Origin: Tamarix chinensis
Taxonomy: Eukaryota; Streptophyta; Magnoliopsida; Caryophyllales; Tamaricaceae
Length of the DNA stretch: 64,000 bases
Reading direction: 5' to 3'
Assembly: GCA_030549775.1 (NCBI GenBank)
Contig: CM060175.1
Coordinates: 63,973,245 to 64,037,244, forward strand
The position numbers and the translations under genes are program-made. Shown here in pieces: positions 60,200-64,000 of the stretch (position 1 is its first letter; each line of letters opens with the position of its first letter). The notes below the pieces were generated by a model. The model did no database searches. It saw only the letters and a program-made list of their open reading frames with translations, and was not told the origin of the DNA.

Positions 60200-61744
60200 T
60201 TAATTTCATTCTTCCACAATAGTTCAGACCTGACACCTCAAATCCTCCGTGGCACTTCTCTTTGGTCCATGCTTCCTCCCTGTTACAACCTTGTCTAAGT
60301 CTTTATTACTTACCGATCATTGCAATTGTATCTTCATTTCAGTTTATCAGCCTCCTTGCCGACGACGAAACATGGCAAAAAGAGAGACAGGGGTGAAGAT
60401 GAGAATCAATATGATCCTTTCCGATCGGCTCCGAACAGTGATTTTCTTGCACTAAATTTGTTAGCTCCCTGAAGTTCAAGTACTAATTTAGGTTGTTTGT
60501 GTTGAAGTTTGGTCTGTTGTTTTCTCCATGCCAAAGTCAAATTTAAAATTGATTGTGTCGGAGTCGATCTGAGTGATTCTCTAAATTAGAGATGCTGTTG
60601 GTAGCCTCACTGTACGTGGTATGGTGTAATTGTTGATCAATTAGGACCAGATACGTGAAATTCGTAGTTCAAATGGAAAAAGGGAATCACGACATCACTG
60701 TGAAATTCACAGCTGACTTCTCCATTTTTCAGTTTCCACTTTCTAAGCTATCATTTCGATAATATAAGAGGAAAGTGGAGCATCTCAAGGTCTTGCTCGT
60801 GCAATATAATGGATGATTAATAAGTCGATTAATAATGGATTTGATGGAATTACCATGTCGAAACTCGCTTTCCACTATCACGTATCTGAATTTGATATAT
60901 CTAGTTCTATCAATACAGTTGAGGGTAATTTTTCGTTATTTGTCATATGTGTACTTATGGATGCATGAATCTTGTTTTTCACTGTATCACATGCATTGGA
61001 GTCCTTATTTTCTTGAGCTTTCTTATTCCTCTGAATTGGAGGCACTGTTGATACCCTCTTCAAGTTTTATTGGGTTAGGTCAGTACATAGTTCCTTTCTT
61101 AGTTGTCTAGCTCTACATGTACTACTAATATTCACATATAGAGCATTGTACATACAGTCACTAATATGATTTGCTCTTATAGATGATTGTTGGGCTGAAC
61201 TCAACCGAGACTCCAAGGAGCATTAATTTTTCCACCTAAGTCCTATAAATAGAAGTCAGTATTTAGTCAGCTAGCTAGTTGATATATAAATCAAATACAA
61301 ATTAAAATAATTACACTAGTATATTAAAAATCTGTGCAATGAAACATGGTCCCAAAAGGTTCGGCATTTCCTTCCGGCAATAGACTACGCTCATAGCAAA
61401 TGATTATTGAATGGAATCTATTTGGACGTTAGGTATGTCATCATATATATATATATATATATAATTGGTTCACCATATACTCTATTAATAATTGTTTTGA
61501 TAAAATAGTGAACCAATGGAATTAACTTCGTGGATCCCTTTTCTTGTTATGCATAACCTTGTAGCCTAACCATGCTAGGATCACTACAATATGAAGAACA
61601 GGACGTCAAAACCTTCATCTCTTGGGTACTATATATATGTTGAATTCATTAATTATATACTTCAAAATATAGCCCAGCTATCTATGAAAAATTATTAAGA
61701 ATTGTACTCTAAATAGTAGCTAGTTTGTCCAGCTAATTTTTTCC
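59481..61744. other. Intergenic sequence, no gene seen
   Basis: Contains a (CT)n(CA)n microsatellite (60163-60198) and a (TA)n run (61443-61463). Short open frames show no domain. The somewhat less AT-rich stretch 60200-60700 could be a leader or gene fragment, but nothing supports this. Confidence 0.45.
60163..60198. repeat. (CT)n(CA)n compound microsatellite
   Basis: Eleven CT units are followed directly by seven CA units. Confidence 0.95.
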
Positions 61745-62400
61745 CAACCGCTCAGGTGCTAGAGTAAGAGGTTGAGGGGGATGCATTTTGCAATTGATGT
61801 CATCATGACCGACTCTATCTCATTTAGGACAAAATCTAGGTTTCCAATCAAAAACCACCCTCTACTTTCTTACTAACCCATCATGTGGCACAATCGAAAT
61901 AAACTCAATCATTGGCAAACTAACATCAACCTCAACTACAATATGCGGATATGAAACATGAGCCCTGGTAGCTATAACCATATCAACGCAAATAGGGATG
62001 CATAAACAACTTCCAATCCTACTCAAGAAGTCAACAAACTAGTGAGTGACTGGTAGCCTTGGTAGTGTAATCCAAGCTTCCTCCAGAAGGCACCATCGAA
62101 AGGTTTATTAGTGCTCCAATTCTTTAAAAACAATGGTTGTACCCTCCAAATAACCCGAGTGGTTTCTCTAGAATAGTCACATGGTATTGTTCCTATTCAA
62201 ATCAAAAGAAAAAATAACCTTGATCATGGAGAAGTACCCGAGGGGGGCTTAGAGAGATTTCCATTGCTCATTCATGAAGCGTAACATCTGTTGGTTCCAC
62301 CCACCATATACCCACTTGTATATAAGCCTAATGCCTCTCCTACTTCTCATTTTCCTTGCTCAACATATGAGCTTGTATTTGACCATTAGCAATAATCAGA
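61745..62400 (-). pseudogene. LINE ORF1 remnant (DUF4283 / zf-CCHC_4)
   Basis: The minus-strand translation gives, with several stops, EEAWITLPRLPVTH then FVDFLSRIGSCLCIPICVDM, ARAHVSYPHIVVEVDVSLP and finally VVFDWKPRFCPK followed by a GHDDINCKM-like knuckle. This is the classic end of plant LINE ORF1, an RNA-binding nucleocapsid-like protein (DUF4283 plus zf-CCHC_4). No ORF2 accompanies it. The gypsy LTR at about 62429 lies directly upstream on this strand and may have interrupted the LINE. Confidence 0.8.
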
Positions 62401-62428
62401 GGATCATAATGTCATGAAGAAGAGAGCT

Positions 62429-62775
62429 GTTGTGGATAGAGAGGAGGCTGGAATTACACATGGGTGCTGAGTTGGCTAAGAGGGGAGCATCGAGCTTTGC
62501 TTCGAGAAGAATCCCATTAGATTCTTGTAGAGAGTTTGTTAGAAGTTGTTGAGCCTTTCTTATTATTTGTTTTGATTCATTACAATTGTGTGTTTTTCTG
62601 TTAATTCATCCGACTATCTCATATACATATATTGTCTAATGTTAATGATGGAGGGTAATGAGCACTCAGTTGGTTAATATCTCCTACCTCTTCCTTTGCT
62701 CTATTTTTCTCATCCCATCCTATTTGTGCCCTTCTCTCCTCTGTATCTCCTTCCTCAGCTATCACCATTTGACGA
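62429..62775 (+). repeat. Probable 5' LTR of a Reina-like gypsy element
   Basis: The sequence immediately upstream of the primer binding site runs through a C/T-rich stretch (62690-62770). A TG start at about 62429 (TGTTGTGGATAGAG) would give an LTR of about 350 bp, the short size usual for Reina-type elements. The second LTR lies outside the window, so both ends are estimates. Confidence 0.5.
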
Positions 62776-62779
62776 TAGT

Positions 62780-62792
62780 TGGTATTAAAGCC
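62780..62792 (+). other. Primer binding site (initiator-Met tRNA)
   Basis: TGGTATTAAAGCC matches the iMet complement TGGTATCAGAGCC at 11 of 13 positions. Gag follows about 40 bp downstream. Confidence 0.8.
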
Positions 62793-62829
62793 TGGTTGCA
62801 TCCTCAAGTTGGCTAAGATTAAGTCAAAG

Positions 62830-64000
62830 ATGGGGGAGAACTCTCGAGTGGATAGCTAGATTAGAGAATTGAAAGTCCATAATGAGGCAACCCAATAATA
62901 GGTCTCTTTAGTCCAACAATTGATCGAGGACCGAGATAAGGCAGTGGAAGCTAAGTTAGATGATGGATTGAAGAAGATTCTAGAGTTATTATAGTAAAGG
63001 GACAATGGCAAGCGACCTACTGTCGACAATTTTGGATCATCAGTATCAACAATTCCGGCCACTGTTTCCATGGTGCCTCCTGGAGTACCGCCTCAGCCAT
63101 CTAATAGAGGTATTTTACCTACTCCAACTTGCTCAATCCTTGCACGAACTGAACTGAGCATGCCACTATTAATCAATTTTTCTATTCAGCAGGGGCTTGC
63201 CTTGTCTAACCCAAAATTTGATTTCCTAATTTTTTATGGAGCTAATCCACAAGGATGGATCAATAAGTGCCAGATGTAATTCCATTTGTTTAAGGTGGAA
63301 GAGGCGCAGCAAGTTCAATTAGTTGCTCTACACTTGGTGGGGAATGCGGAGCACTAGTATGAAAGCTAGCATTGTATGGCCACCAATTGGGAAGAATTTT
63401 CCCAATCAATTTGTGCTCAGTTTGGAGATCTACATTTTAGGAGACTTGTGGACCAATTCAACAAGCTTAGACAGGAAGGAGGAGTGGAAGAATACTATCA
63501 CCAGTTTGAAGAGTTGTGGGGATTAATGTTACTATATAACTCTCAACTGGCTAAGGATTACTTTGTATTTAACTTCATAAGTGAACTGAGGAAGGATATG
63601 AAACATGAAATCTAGATGTTTCAACCTAAATCCCTGTACCAAGCATTGGAGCTTTCCAAATGTAAGGAGTTGGCTCAAGCTAGCTTTACCAACTCAGTGC
63701 CTAAAATTTCTCAGGGAAAGGTAAACATGCCACCCACCCCTACTCCTAGGGACATGCCAAGAACTTGGTCCCCTATGATAACTAATCCAGCCAAGAACAC
63801 TCTAATTAAACAAAGGTGTGCCCAGGTTCTATGCTTCAAGTGTGGAGAAAAATATTACTCGGGGCACCAATGCAAACTAAAACCCCTCTACAGCATAAAA
63901 ATGGATATCTTGGAAAAAGAGGATACACCATTGGACATAACCACAACTACCATAATTGGAGAAGAAGATGAAATGGCAACCTCATTGTATGCAATCATAG
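62830..64000 (+). pseudogene. Gag of a Reina-like Ty3/gypsy element, runs off window
   Basis: The frame opens MGENSRVDS at 62830 and is interrupted by TAG/TAA stops. Recognisable blocks are PKFDFLIFYGANPQGWINKC (about 63210-63270), VEEAQQVQLVALHLVGNAEH (about 63295-63350), TNWEEFSQSICAQFGD (63379 on), LRQEGGVEEYYHQFEELW and FNFISELRKDMKHEI. A zinc knuckle CFKCGEKYYSGHQC lies at 63832-63873. This order (capsid, then CFxCGxK..GHxC) is typical of Reina-type chromoviruses. Gag would package the element RNA. Several stops fall where Gln or Trp codons are expected (for example after VDS and ATQ), so it is inactive. Protease and pol would lie beyond 64000. Confidence 0.88.

Noticed and set aside
1..64000. 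CRISPR arrays, operons, tRNA or rRNA genes
   Set aside because: None seen. The short regular repeats are plant minisatellites and LTR-internal arrays. TGGTATC-type matches are retrotransposon primer binding sites and not tRNA genes.

Overview
The window is a repeat-dense, AT-rich stretch of a flowering-plant nuclear genome. I see one convincing host gene in 64 kb. Most of the rest is LTR retrotransposon debris, with LINE fragments, hAT-type MITEs and minisatellites. Plant hallmarks are the plant-type single-exon gene at 15487-16452, chromovirus-type Ty3/gypsy elements primed by initiator-Met tRNA, plant L1-type LINEs (DUF4283 / zf-CCHC_4 / zf-RVT), and telobox-like AAACCCTAA motifs inside the repeats. 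I cannot name the species.

Layout, left half. 1-3129 is the 3' part of a long LTR that enters from outside the window. 4188-8305 is a reverse-oriented relative, interrupted by a 705-bp hAT-type element (4955-5659) with a perfect 8-bp target duplication. 8306-8790 is a fragment of another LTR of this type. 10476-11163 holds a TA-microsatellite-flanked repeat and a second hAT-type MITE with an 8-bp duplication. 13150-14333 is probably another reverse-oriented LTR start. The host gene follows, with a visible TATA box and poly(A) signal. 18548-21208 holds an orphan reading frame and a truncated gypsy 3' end on the minus strand (LTR plus integrase). 21295-22830 is a weak relic of a plant mobile-domain/Ulp1-like gene.

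Layout, middle. 27372-37676 is a solo LTR (5-bp duplication AAGAA) interrupted by a complete CRM-like Ty3/gypsy element at 28528-35410 (minus strand, 5-bp duplication ATTAT, two LTRs of about 0.85 kb, PBS, PPT, decayed gag-pol). 37948-42272 is another solo LTR. A minisatellite of about 59 bp lies at 42908-43290, and a truncated LTR start at 43447-44372.

Layout, right half. 46283-48930 is a 5'-truncated LINE on the minus strand. 52223-57218 is a 5.0-kb solo LTR with TG...CA ends and a perfect 5-bp duplication (ATGGT). 57754-58665 is a second LINE remnant and 61745-62400 a LINE ORF1 remnant. 62429-64000 is the 5' end of a Reina-like gypsy element on the plus strand (LTR, PBS, gag with zinc knuckle) that runs off the window.

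The least expected structure is inside the long non-coding LTRs. At least two copies carry an internal array of about 150-160 bp units, each with a telobox-like AAACCCTAA motif at nearly constant phase. They also carry clusters of short palindromic repeats, a mirrored splice-donor-like hairpin and a stem-loop about 90-130 bp before the LTR end. The long Pro/Ser-rich open frames in the window come from the pyrimidine-rich leader of these LTRs and are not genes.
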